Source of the DNA: DLAJ01 sp023663615
GTDB lineage: Bacteria > Bacillota > Clostridia > Lachnospirales > Lachnospiraceae
Direction of reading: 5' to 3'
DNA: 64,000 bases
NCBI GenBank assembly: GCA_023663615.1
Contig: JAMPHA010000008.1
Location: 1-64,000, forward strand
In this document: positions 25,625-32,819 of the stretch, in pieces
Numbering within the stretch: position 1 is the first letter of the stretch
Layout: each line of letters opens with the position of its first letter
Notes under the pieces: generated by a model
Told to the model about the DNA's origin: nothing
What the model saw: only the letters and a program-made list of their open reading frames with translations
Database searches by the model: none
Made by a program: the position numbers and the translations under genes

Positions 25625-28498
25625 ATGAAAAAGGAAACCTATGACATTACAGGAATGAGCTGCTCCGCCTGTTCCGCGCGCGTGGAAAAAACGGCGGCAA
25701 AGCTCCCCGGTGTCAAAGAAGTCAGCGTCAATCTGCTCACAAACCGTATGAATATCACATACGACGCGGAGCTGCTTTCCCCCGACGGGATCATTGCCGC
25801 TATTGAGAAAGCGGGATACGGCACTGCTGTCCGCAGCACAGGCTCCCCCCGTTCCACGTTCTCTGCTTACAGCGCAGAAGGCACCGCTTCCGGCACAACT
25901 GCGGATGCCGGTCTCTCAACTGCACGGCAAAATGCCGAAGCCGCGGACGCCGCACGCACGCCCTCGCTTCACGCAGATCAAAAACAATCCGCAAGTATCG
26001 GTGAAAAGCACATCCGCAGCATGAAGCGGCGCATGATCTGGTCCTTTCTTTTTTTGATCCCGATGATGTATGTGTCCATGCACGGTATGCTGCATCATAT
26101 GTTCGGACTGCCGATCCCGCGTTTTATCTCCGCGGCATTTGATGGGGAGCAGAACGCCGTCGCCAATTTACTGACTCAGTTTTTGCTCTTACTTCCTATT
26201 TTGTATCTGAACCGCAGCTACTACGTCAACGGCTTTCGCAACCTGTTCCACGGCGCGCCGAACATGGATACGCTGATCGCGCTCGGCTCCGTCGCTTCGA
26301 CCGCTTACGGTCTGTTTGCATTCTATCGGATCGGTTACGGGCTCGGACACGGCGACAGCGCGCTCGTATCGCACTACCTGTCCGATATTTATTTTGAATC
26401 GGCTGGCACGATTGTCACGCTGATTACGCTCGGAAAATATCTGGAAGCAAAATCAAAGGGAAAAACAAGCAGTGCGATCGAAAAACTCATGGATCTTTCC
26501 CCGCGCACAGCGCTTGTCCTGCGCGACGGCGTCGAACAGGAAATTCCCGTTTCCCTCGTCGTCCTCGGCGATACGGTCATTGTCAAGCCCGGCGCGCGCG
26601 TCCCGGTGGACGGCGTAATCTTAAACGGTCACACCTCGCTGGACGAATCGGCGATCACCGGGGAGAGTCTTCCTGTGGAAAAAAAGGAGGGAGATTCCGT
26701 AATCTCCGCCTCCATGAACCAAAACGGTTACTTTCAGATGAAAGCGCAGCGGGTCGGTGAGGATACGACCATTCAGCAGATCATCCGCCTTGTCGAAGAA
26801 GCTTCTTCAAGCAAGGCGCCGATCGCGCGCCTTGCCGACAAGGTATCGGGTATCTTTGTCCCCGTTGTCATGCTCATTGCACTGGCGACGACCATCATCT
26901 GGCTCTTTGCCGGAGCGGATTTTGAATCCGCACTTTCCTTTGGCATCAGCGTCCTTGTCATCTCCTGCCCGTGTGCGCTCGGTCTGGCAACGCCGGTCGC
27001 GATCATGGTCGGCACCGGCAAAGGCGCGGAAAACGGCATTCTCATCAAGTCGGGAGAGGCGCTGGAAACGGCGCACCACGTTGATACCGTCGTATTGGAT
27101 AAAACAGGAACGATCACGGAGGGCAAGCCGCATGTGACGGACGTGCTGACATACGATTGCAAAAAAGAAGAATTACTCCGCATCGCAGCCGCCTTAGAGC
27201 ACCAAAGCGAACATCCGCTTGCCGACGCGGTGCTGTCCTACGCGCCATCCTGCTCCTGCCTGAACGCGCCAAATGCGGCTTCGCAGTCCCGTTCAAGCGA
27301 ACCAAACGCTGATTTATTGAACATTGTTCAACACTCAGATCCCGTGTCTTCCGCCGATACGGCTGCGTCCGCATCCGACAGCACAGCTTCTCCATCGGTG
27401 AACCGGACATTATCTGACACGATGTCTGTTTCCTATGGTGCTGTGCCTGCCTCCTATGCGGAGACTACCGATTTCACGATACTTCCCGGTCAGGGCATCA
27501 GCGCCGTCATCGACGGTGTCCGCTATTATTCGGGTAACGTAAAGCTGCCCGTATCCTGCATCACGCAGGAAATCAGACAACACGCGGAAGCACTTTCCGA
27601 CGAGGGCAAGACGCCGCTCCTGTTTGCATCGGATACCCGCTTTCTCGGTATCATTGCTGTTGCCGATGTCGTAAAACCGACGAGCGCACAGGCGATCCGC
27701 CTCCTGCACGACATGCATATTCAAACGGTCATGCTGACAGGGGATAATGAACGTGTCGCCAATGCGATTCAAAAGCAGACGGGCGTTTCATCCGTGATCG
27801 CAGGCGTATTGCCGCAGGATAAGGAACGGCACATCCGCACGCTCAAGGAACAGGGGCATGTCGTCGCTATGATCGGGGACGGCATCAACGACGCCCCCGC
27901 CCTGGCAAGCGCGGACGTCGGCATCGCCATCGGCGCCGGAACGGAGGTCGCAATGGAAAGCGCGGACGCCGTGCTGATCCGCAGCGATCTGCTTGACGCA
28001 GTGACCGCCATCCGGTTAAGCAAAGCAGTTATCCGTAATATCCGTCAGAATCTGTTTTGGGCATTTTTCTATAACTGCATCGGCATCCCGCTCGCGGCGG
28101 GCGTCCTGTACGTGCCGCTTCATCTGCGGCTTACGCCGATGTTCGGCGCGGCAGCCATGAGTTTGAGCAGCGTCTGTGTGGTCTCAAACGCTTTGCGGCT
28201 CCGGTGGTTCAAGCCAACCGCGCACAACGTGGAACCGGTTCATCAAGCCTGCATACAGGCTGAATATAAAAAGGAGGAAACAACGATGACAATCACATTA
28301 AGCATTGAAGGAATGATGTGCGAGCATTGCAAAAAGCACGTGGAGGAAGCGCTCGCAAAACTGCCCGTCTCATCCGTAAACGTGGATCTTGCGGGAAAAA
28401 GCGCAACCCTCAACCCGAACGGGGAGGTCTCCGACGAATTGCTGAAGCAGACGATTGCGGACGCAGGGTATGAAGTGGTGAACATTGCAAGAAGCTGA
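25625..28498 (+). CDS. copA: Copper-exporting P1B-ATPase fused to a CopZ-like domain
   Basis: 957 residues. N-terminal HMA domain with TGMSCSACSARVEK; membrane helices; actuator TGES; CPC metal site in ISCPCALGLATPVAIM; DKTGTITEGKP; hinge GDGINDAPALASADVGIAIG. It pumps Cu+ out using ATP. Two oddities. The nucleotide-binding domain carries a 60-70 residue Ser/Ala-rich insert (about 545-615). And after the last helix a 22-residue linker leads in frame into a second HMA domain (IEGMMCEHCKKHVEEAL), which looks like a copZ chaperone gene fused to copA by loss of a stop codon. Start 25625 has AAAGGAGATTTTTTCC. Confidence 0.95.
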   Translation: MKKETYDITGMSCSACSARVEKTAAKLPGVKEVSVNLLTNRMNITYDAELLSPDGIIAAIEKAGYGTAVRSTGSPRSTFSAYSAEGTASGTTADAGLSTARQNAEAADAARTPSLHADQKQSASIGEKHIRSMKRRMIWSFLFLIPMMYVSMHGMLHHMFGLPIPRFISAAFDGEQNAVANLLTQFLLLLPILYLNRSYYVNGFRNLFHGAPNMDTLIALGSVASTAYGLFAFYRIGYGLGHGDSALVSHYLSDIYFESAGTIVTLITLGKYLEAKSKGKTSSAIEKLMDLSPRTALVLRDGVEQEIPVSLVVLGDTVIVKPGARVPVDGVILNGHTSLDESAITGESLPVEKKEGDSVISASMNQNGYFQMKAQRVGEDTTIQQIIRLVEEASSSKAPIARLADKVSGIFVPVVMLIALATTIIWLFAGADFESALSFGISVLVISCPCALGLATPVAIMVGTGKGAENGILIKSGEALETAHHVDTVVLDKTGTITEGKPHVTDVLTYDCKKEELLRIAAALEHQSEHPLADAVLSYAPSCSCLNAPNAASQSRSSEPNADLLNIVQHSDPVSSADTAASASDSTASPSVNRTLSDTMSVSYGAVPASYAETTDFTILPGQGISAVIDGVRYYSGNVKLPVSCITQEIRQHAEALSDEGKTPLLFASDTRFLGIIAVADVVKPTSAQAIRLLHDMHIQTVMLTGDNERVANAIQKQTGVSSVIAGVLPQDKERHIRTLKEQGHVVAMIGDGINDAPALASADVGIAIGAGTEVAMESADAVLIRSDLLDAVTAIRLSKAVIRNIRQNLFWAFFYNCIGIPLAAGVLYVPLHLRLTPMFGAAAMSLSSVCVVSNALRLRWFKPTAHNVEPVHQACIQAEYKKEETTMTITLSIEGMMCEHCKKHVEEALAKLPVSSVNVDLAGKSATLNPNGEVSDELLKQTIADAGYEVVNIARS
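27317..27331. repeat. 15-bp palindrome TTGAAC-N3-GTTCAA, copy 1 (inside copA)
   Basis: TTGAACATTGTTCAA lies within the low-complexity insert of the CopA nucleotide-binding domain. The related copies are at 44672-44686 and 45432-45446. Confidence 0.6.
28286..28498 (+). CDS. copZ: Possible separately translated CopZ copper chaperone (internal start)
   Basis: Within the 3' end of the copA frame, AAAAGGAGGAAACAACG precedes an in-frame ATG at 28286. Translation from there gives a 70-residue protein (MTITLSIEGMMCEHCKKHVE...) of CopZ size with the MxCxxC copper motif. This full ribosome site inside a coding region would be needless unless it is used, or is left over from a formerly separate gene. 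So the cell may make both the fusion and free CopZ. Internal initiation is inferred. Confidence 0.6.
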   Translation: MTITLSIEGMMCEHCKKHVEEALAKLPVSSVNVDLAGKSATLNPNGEVSDELLKQTIADAGYEVVNIARS

Positions 28499-28524
28499 CG
28501 ACAGTTTCTTTCCATGATGTCGTG

Positions 28525-28620
28525 CGTATTCCGCTTTTGCGAGCGCATGTACCGTAGCACGGTTTCGGCTTTCGTAAGACGCATGTGCCGCACGGTTTCG
28601 GCTTTCGCGGGTGCATGCAC
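28525..28620. repeat. 33-bp tandem repeat downstream of copA
   Basis: GCACGGTTTCGGCTTTCG occurs at 28557-28574 and 28590-28607, with a diverged third unit just before. It is non-coding as far as I can see. Confidence 0.65.
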
Positions 28621-28686
28621 CAATACGTCTTCTCCTTTCGCGAACCGTATATATTATAAGAGAATGTGAGCGCCACGATACAAATC

Positions 28687-28735
28687 CACAGTCAAAAAAG
28701 GAGTTCCGCGCCAGCGAAGCTCCTTTTTGACTGTG
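28687..28735. terminator. Bidirectional terminator between copA and the zinc-ribbon gene
   Basis: A stem of about 16 bp with one bulged A: CACAGTCAAAAAAGGAG (28687-28703) with CTCCTTTTTGACTGTG (28720-28735), with A/T runs inside the stem. It serves the converging copA and MerR operons. Confidence 0.75.
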
Positions 28736-28742
28736 AAATTTT

Positions 28743-28898
28743 CTAGTTTCTTTCCGGCGTACCTTTTTCACAGAATCCGCCCTGCTTCTTCCGGATCGTC
28801 CCCATCACGATATTGCCGCAATACCTGCATTGGCAATGCTCGTCAACCGCCCCTACGATCGCGCCGCCGCAGGACGGGCAGCTTTTCCGCGTCCACAA
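28743..28898 (-). CDS. Small zinc-ribbon protein
   Basis: A 51-residue frame starting at TTG 28898: MWTRKSCPSCGGAIVGAVDE, then HCQCRYCGNIVMG and a basic tail. Two CxxC pairs (CPSC; CRYC) fit a zinc ribbon. GCAGGA lies five bases before the TTG. It starts 17 bases after the YbjQ gene stop, so it probably belongs to the same MerR-led operon. The TTG start is inferred; codons upstream in the same frame contain no ATG. The role is unknown. Confidence 0.6.
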   Translation of the reverse strand: MWTRKSCPSCGGAIVGAVDEHCQCRYCGNIVMGTIRKKQGGFCEKGTPERN

Positions 28899-28914
28899 AC
28901 GGCATCCTGCATCG

Positions 28915-29229
28915 TTATGCCTTGAACTTCACTGCCGTACCATAGGCGATGATCTCCGCCGCACCCGACATGATCTGGGAAGAACCGTACATCACGCCGA
29001 TGACCGCGTCCGCGCCGATCGCCTCCGCCTCGTCCACCATCCGCTTGATCGCGATAGAACGCGCTTCATTGAGCATTTCCGTATACGCGGTGATCTCTCC
29101 GCCGACCAGATTTTTCATGCCCGATAAAAAATCACGTCCGATGTTCTTTGCCCTCACCGTCGTTCCCTTCACCATTCCGAGCGCTTCAATCTCTTTGCCC
29201 GGCACATACTCAATATTTAATAATAACAT
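28915..29229 (-). CDS. YbjQ-family (UPF0145) heavy-metal-binding domain protein
   Basis: 104 residues ending EIIAYGTAVKFKA, with NIEYVPGKEIEALGMVKGTT, GGEITAYTEMLNEARSIAIK and GADAVIGVMYGSSQI, the hallmarks of the YbjQ family. Members form pentameric rings; the function is not established. It lies between a MerR-type regulator gene and a zinc-ribbon microgene, consistent with an envelope or metal stress unit. Confidence 0.9.
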   Translation of the reverse strand: MLLLNIEYVPGKEIEALGMVKGTTVRAKNIGRDFLSGMKNLVGGEITAYTEMLNEARSIAIKRMVDEAEAIGADAVIGVMYGSSQIMSGAAEIIAYGTAVKFKA

Positions 29230-29324
29230 CGTCTTTCCCTCCTCGTTTTCTTCCTGCCTTACTCCGGCATTCTCCCTTTTAATCCGCCTAACATTCGTGG
29301 TAATACTCTCCTTTTTCAGTCAGC

Positions 29325-29981
29325 TTAATATTTCGCGGCGGCATCCTCCTCGCCGCTTCCGATCTCCCGCATCCGCTCACGCACGGCAAGCACAATGCCG
29401 ACGATCACGGCAAGCGGCGCTGCGATCACGACCGCCATAAAAGGAACCGCCACAGCCGGCATGGATTCCTCATAAAAAAATCCGACCACGAGCATCACCA
29501 TAAACGCCGCCATCAAGAGCGTTACCGCAACCGCCACGATAAGCGGCGCGATCTTCTTTTTCCTGCGCATATCGGTTTCCTTCACATTCATCAGACGTGT
29601 CCCTCCTTTCTCCCGCGCTTCCATCCCTGCAAGCAGTTCTTCCGTCGGAAATGTCTCAAATTCCGTCCCGCTCTCCTGAAGTTCCGCGCACATTTCACGA
29701 ATCTGCGCAAGGTTCTTTTCTTCCCGCGCAAGCGAGATGTCATGCCGTTTCAGGCAGTCCCCCAGCGTCATATGCTTCGTTTGTAGTTTACGGATCTCCT
29801 CGATCGGAACCGACAGCTTTCGCAGCAGCTTGATGCGTCTCAGCATATCGACATCCTCATCCGAGTAATCGCGGTATCCGTTCTGTGTCTGCCGCTTCGG
29901 TACTAAGAGTCCTTTTTCTTCATAAAAACGAATGTTCTTCTTGGTGATGCCGACCAACTGCTCAACTTCATTAATCTTCAT
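29325..29981 (-). CDS. MerR-family regulator with C-terminal membrane helices
   Basis: 218 residues. Residues 1-70 are a MerR winged helix (INEVEQLVGITKKNIRFYEE; GYRDYSDEDVDMLRRIKLLR), then a coiled-coil dimerisation helix to about 120, a basic linker, and two hydrophobic helices (about 145-195). A membrane-tethered MerR protein is unusual and suggests sensing of envelope state. The start at 29981 has GGAGGATTCGAT. Its own promoter has the 19-base spacer typical of MerR control. Confidence 0.88.
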   Translation of the reverse strand: MKINEVEQLVGITKKNIRFYEEKGLLVPKRQTQNGYRDYSDEDVDMLRRIKLLRKLSVPIEEIRKLQTKHMTLGDCLKRHDISLAREEKNLAQIREMCAELQESGTEFETFPTEELLAGMEAREKGGTRLMNVKETDMRRKKKIAPLIVAVAVTLLMAAFMVMLVVGFFYEESMPAVAVPFMAVVIAAPLAVIVGIVLAVRERMREIGSGEEDAAAKY

Positions 29982-30059
29982 ATCGAATCCTCCATGCTGT
30001 CGTAAAACTGCGGATTTGAGCGTCCGCAAATCCGTATGCTTTCTATTAGATTTGTACCT

Positions 30060-30090
30060 ACCATATACCTTCCAGTAAGGGGAATGTCAA
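30060..30090 (-). promoter_or_regulatory. MerR-type promoter with 19-bp spacer
   Basis: Minus-strand TTGACA (30090-30085), 19-base spacer, TATGGT (30065-30060). The spacer contains the inverted repeat CCTT-ACTGG-AAGG. An over-long spacer with a central palindrome is the signature of MerR activation, here by the product of the first gene. Confidence 0.85.
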
Positions 30091-30109
30091 TAGATTTTTA
30101 GAAATATCA

Positions 30110-30138
30110 TTTACAGACCCTCCATATTATATTATACT
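30110..30138 (+). promoter_or_regulatory. Promoter of the DUF4143 ATPase gene
   Basis: TTTACA, 17 bases, TATACT, in an AT-rich gap that also holds the divergent MerR promoter. Confidence 0.6.
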
Positions 30139-30212
30139 AATTACACAATATTGGTTTTTGGGTCGTTTTTTCGGAATGAGGAATTGTGTTACAGAAAGGA
30201 CATGATTATTTC

Positions 30213-31466
30213 ATGGAAATCAAGCGGGATTCTTATTTGGAACAACTTCATCTGCGTGAGAATAACGGTTTTATCAAGGTGATCACCGGTGTCAGAAGAA
30301 GCGGCAAATCCTATCTGCTTTTCAAACTATTTCAACAGGATCTCATAAAACGCGGTATTTCAAAAGACCACATCCTTGCGATCGCCTTAGATAATATTGA
30401 GAACCGACCTTTGAGAGACCCTCTTTCACTTTACCGCCACATCAAAGAGCAGGTTAAGGGCGGCGGACTCTATTATGTCCTGCTTGATGAAATTCAATTT
30501 GTATCGGATTTCACGGAAGTTCTCGTTTCCCTCCTTCAACTGGACGGAATTGACGTCTATGTCACCGGAAGCAACTCTCGGTTTTTATCCTCAGATATTC
30601 TGACAGAATTTCGCGGCAGGGGCGACGAGATACGCGTTTATCCGCTTTCTTTTGCAGAATATGTGACCGGCTGCAACGAATCGGAAGAGGACGCTTTCAA
30701 TAATTATATGACATTCGGCGGGCTTCCCCGAATTTTATCTTTTCAGACAGACGAGCAAAAAAGCAAATATCTGACCGACCTGTTCCAAGAGACGTATCTC
30801 AAGGACATCATTGAACACAACAGCATTCACAACACAAATGAACTTGAAGATCTGGTCAATGTTCTTGCTTCCTCCGTCGGGTCCCTGACCAACCCGACCA
30901 AACTGGAAAACACGTTTCACACCGTACTGCAAAGCGGCATCACGGACAAAACGATCAAAAAATACATGGACTGCCTGAAAGATGCTTTTTTGATTGACAC
31001 GGCAATTCGATATGACGTCAAAGGGAAAAAATACATTAACTCTCCCTTGAAAGTGTACTTTGTCGATCCCGGACTTCGAAACGCGCGACTAGGATTCCGC
31101 CAAATAGAAGAAACGCACCTCATGGAAAATATCATCTTTCTTGAATTGAAACGCAGAGGGTATTTGGTCGATGTCGGTTGCGTTGAAGTCAGGGATACCG
31201 ATCATGCAGGGAATCGAAAACGTAAACAGTTGGAAATTGATTTTATCGCCTGTCAGGGAAACAATAAATATTATATCCAATCCGCTTTTTCCCTTTCAGA
31301 CGAAGCGAAAACAGCGCAGCAAAAACGCCCTTTTCTGCACATTGAAGATTCCTTTAAGAAAATTATTATCGTCGGCAGTCATATTAAACTGAAAAGGGAC
31401 GATATGGGAATTACCACCATGGGAATCCGACAATTTCTTTTAGACCAAGACAGCTTGAAGCTCTGA
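30213..31466 (+). CDS. AAA-family ATPase with DUF4143 domain
   Basis: 417 residues. Walker A ITGVRRSGKSYLLFKL (about 24-39), Walker B YYVLLDEIQFVSDF, sensor VTGSNSRFLSS, followed by PLSFAEYVTG and a C-terminal DUF4143 module (PLKVYFVDPGLRNARLGF; LEIDFIACQGNNKYYIQ) with a PD-(D/E)XK-like D-F...Q pattern. These widespread ATPases have no settled function; links to mobile DNA and stress are suspected. It is a single-gene unit with its own promoter and terminator and is more AT-rich than its neighbours, suggesting transfer. ATG 30213 was chosen over the upstream GTG. Confidence 0.88.
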   Translation: MEIKRDSYLEQLHLRENNGFIKVITGVRRSGKSYLLFKLFQQDLIKRGISKDHILAIALDNIENRPLRDPLSLYRHIKEQVKGGGLYYVLLDEIQFVSDFTEVLVSLLQLDGIDVYVTGSNSRFLSSDILTEFRGRGDEIRVYPLSFAEYVTGCNESEEDAFNNYMTFGGLPRILSFQTDEQKSKYLTDLFQETYLKDIIEHNSIHNTNELEDLVNVLASSVGSLTNPTKLENTFHTVLQSGITDKTIKKYMDCLKDAFLIDTAIRYDVKGKKYINSPLKVYFVDPGLRNARLGFRQIEETHLMENIIFLELKRRGYLVDVGCVEVRDTDHAGNRKRKQLEIDFIACQGNNKYYIQSAFSLSDEAKTAQQKRPFLHIEDSFKKIIIVGSHIKLKRDDMGITTMGIRQFLLDQDSLKL

Positions 31467-31484
31467 TATATAGAATCGAAATTG

Positions 31485-31529
31485 AAAAAAGCAGGCGCTT
31501 TTTCCTCGCACCTGCTTTTTGCCTTTTTT
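31485..31529 (+). terminator. Terminator of the DUF4143 ATPase gene
   Basis: AAAAAGCAGG (31486-31495) pairs with CCTGCTTTTT (31511-31520), followed by GCCTTTTTT. In the other direction it lies just past the end of the repeat-rich gene at 31528-32478. Confidence 0.8.
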
Positions 31530-32478
31530 ATATGCGGACGTCCACCGGCGGGTACATCTCGGACTGTGATTTCTCCGCCGTGCCGGCTGCGCCACCGACA
31601 TCTGTACCTGCTCTTTCTGCGTTTCTTGTCTTTCCGCTTTGTTCCGCTTCCATTGCATCGCCGCGTCCTGCCTCCGCCGCATGGCTTGGTTCCGCTTTTG
31701 TCGCATCGCCGCGTTCTGCCTCCGCCGCATGGTTTGGTTCCGCTTCCGCCTTATCGCTTCGCTCCGCTTTCACCACATCGCTCCGCTCCGCTTCCGCCGT
31801 GTCGCCGCGTTCTGCTTCCGCCGCATGGCTTCGCTCCGCTTCCGCCGCATCATGTACGCGCTCGTTCACGTCCCTGAGCGAACCTGCCTGCGCGGCAGCC
31901 GCGCTGACAGCCTTTGCCTCCACTCCCGCAAGCTCCGCCTCTTTTCTCTCCGTGACGCCTCCTCTGGCGGAGTCCAGCTTGATCTCCTGTTTCAATACGT
32001 TCGCACGGTTTTCCATCTTATTGGAAACACTGCCCTGCACCTGCGCCTGATTCATAGCCGCATCCGCGGAAAGCAGAGCGGACATTCCCTCCACGGAAAA
32101 GCCTGCCGCCTGTGCTTTTTTCGTTCCTTTTGCCGTGCGCGCCGCGCTCTGCGTCCCCGCATTCTGCGCATCCTGACTTTTCTTCTGCCGCTCCGCCTTC
32201 TCCTGCATCCGTTTTTCCATCTGGTGCTGGCGAAGCTGCATATTCAGATCAGAGATTTCCTTCGTCAGTTCCTGCCGCCGCTTCATTTTTTCCTCCGGAC
32301 TCAGTTCCTCCTTGGCGGACAATTCCGAAAGCTCCTGCTGCTTTTGCTCAATCTGCTTCCGAATATTTTTTGAAAAGGCATCCTCATTTTGACCTGACTG
32401 ACCGATCTGCATCCCTATCGCCGCCATTGTAGCTGCATCCACCGCGCTTCCCGCGCCGCTTCCGTTCTCTACTCTCAT
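31528..32478 (-). CDS. Coiled-coil protein with Ala/Glu/Arg-rich repeat tail
   Basis: 316 residues, function unrecognised. Residues about 30-100 are a charged coiled coil (KQIEQKQQELSELSAKEELS; MKRRQELTKEISDLNMQLRQ) resembling FlxA-like proteins. From about 205 to 285 an imperfect repeat of eight residues of the type AEAERSHA / AEAERGDT / AEAERSDV dominates. The start at 32478 has AAAGGAGATCGTG. No signal peptide or membrane helix is seen. The stop lies beside the terminator of the converging gene. Confidence 0.7.
   Translation of the reverse strand: MRVENGSGAGSAVDAATMAAIGMQIGQSGQNEDAFSKNIRKQIEQKQQELSELSAKEELSPEEKMKRRQELTKEISDLNMQLRQHQMEKRMQEKAERQKKSQDAQNAGTQSAARTAKGTKKAQAAGFSVEGMSALLSADAAMNQAQVQGSVSNKMENRANVLKQEIKLDSARGGVTERKEAELAGVEAKAVSAAAAQAGSLRDVNERVHDAAEAERSHAAEAERGDTAEAERSDVVKAERSDKAEAEPNHAAEAERGDATKAEPSHAAEAGRGDAMEAEQSGKTRNAERAGTDVGGAAGTAEKSQSEMYPPVDVRI
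31640..31870. repeat. 24-bp-type coding tandem repeat array
   Basis: About ten degenerate units (TCCGCTTCCGCCGCATGG-like) encode the AEAERSD-type octads at the C-terminus of the coiled-coil protein. Such arrays change length easily. Confidence 0.65.
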
Positions 32479-32705
32479 CACGATCTCCTTTCTTACACGG
32501 TGCCGCCTCCATTTGTTGGAGTATATCATCTGTCTCTCGTCACGATTTCCTTAATCTTACACAGTCTGCCAGTCCGTGACCGCGTACAGATTTATGATAT
32601 TCGCTGCTGTTTATCTGGCACCCGTCCTTCCTTTTCTTTTTCGGCCGGCTGCGGTCCGTCCTTTATCATGTTGTTGCCAACGGGCGTTTCTTTGTTGTGG
32701 CAAAA

Positions 32706-32758
32706 AAAGAGTTTCGCCTGCGCGAAACTCTTTCAAAGAATCCGCAAGGCGGATTCTT
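32706..32758. repeat. Dual-hairpin repeat, copy C
   Basis: AAAGAGTTTCGC/GCGAAACTCTTT (12 bp, 32706-32733) then AAGAATCCGC/GCGGATTCTT (10 bp, 32736-32758). It lies in the 340-base gap between the coiled-coil and GHKL kinase genes; nothing else was recognised in that gap. Confidence 0.8.
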
Positions 32759-32819
32759 CCGGGCTTGCGTAATTTCCTATAAGTTAAACAAAGCGTTTGC
32801 GCAAAAAATTTTTGCCCGC

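Noticed and set aside
30213..31466. DUF4143 ATPase as part of a multi-gene defence system
   Set aside because: It has its own promoter and terminator and no co-oriented partner gene; nothing in the sequence ties it to a system.
31640..31870. CRISPR-like array
   Set aside because: Units are short, degenerate, in frame and without spacers; they encode a repetitive protein tail.
31639..32373. Plus-strand ORF of 244 codons rich in Arg/Phe/Cys
   Set aside because: It is antisense to the coiled-coil protein gene; its repetition just mirrors the coding repeats. The minus-strand frame has the ribosome site.
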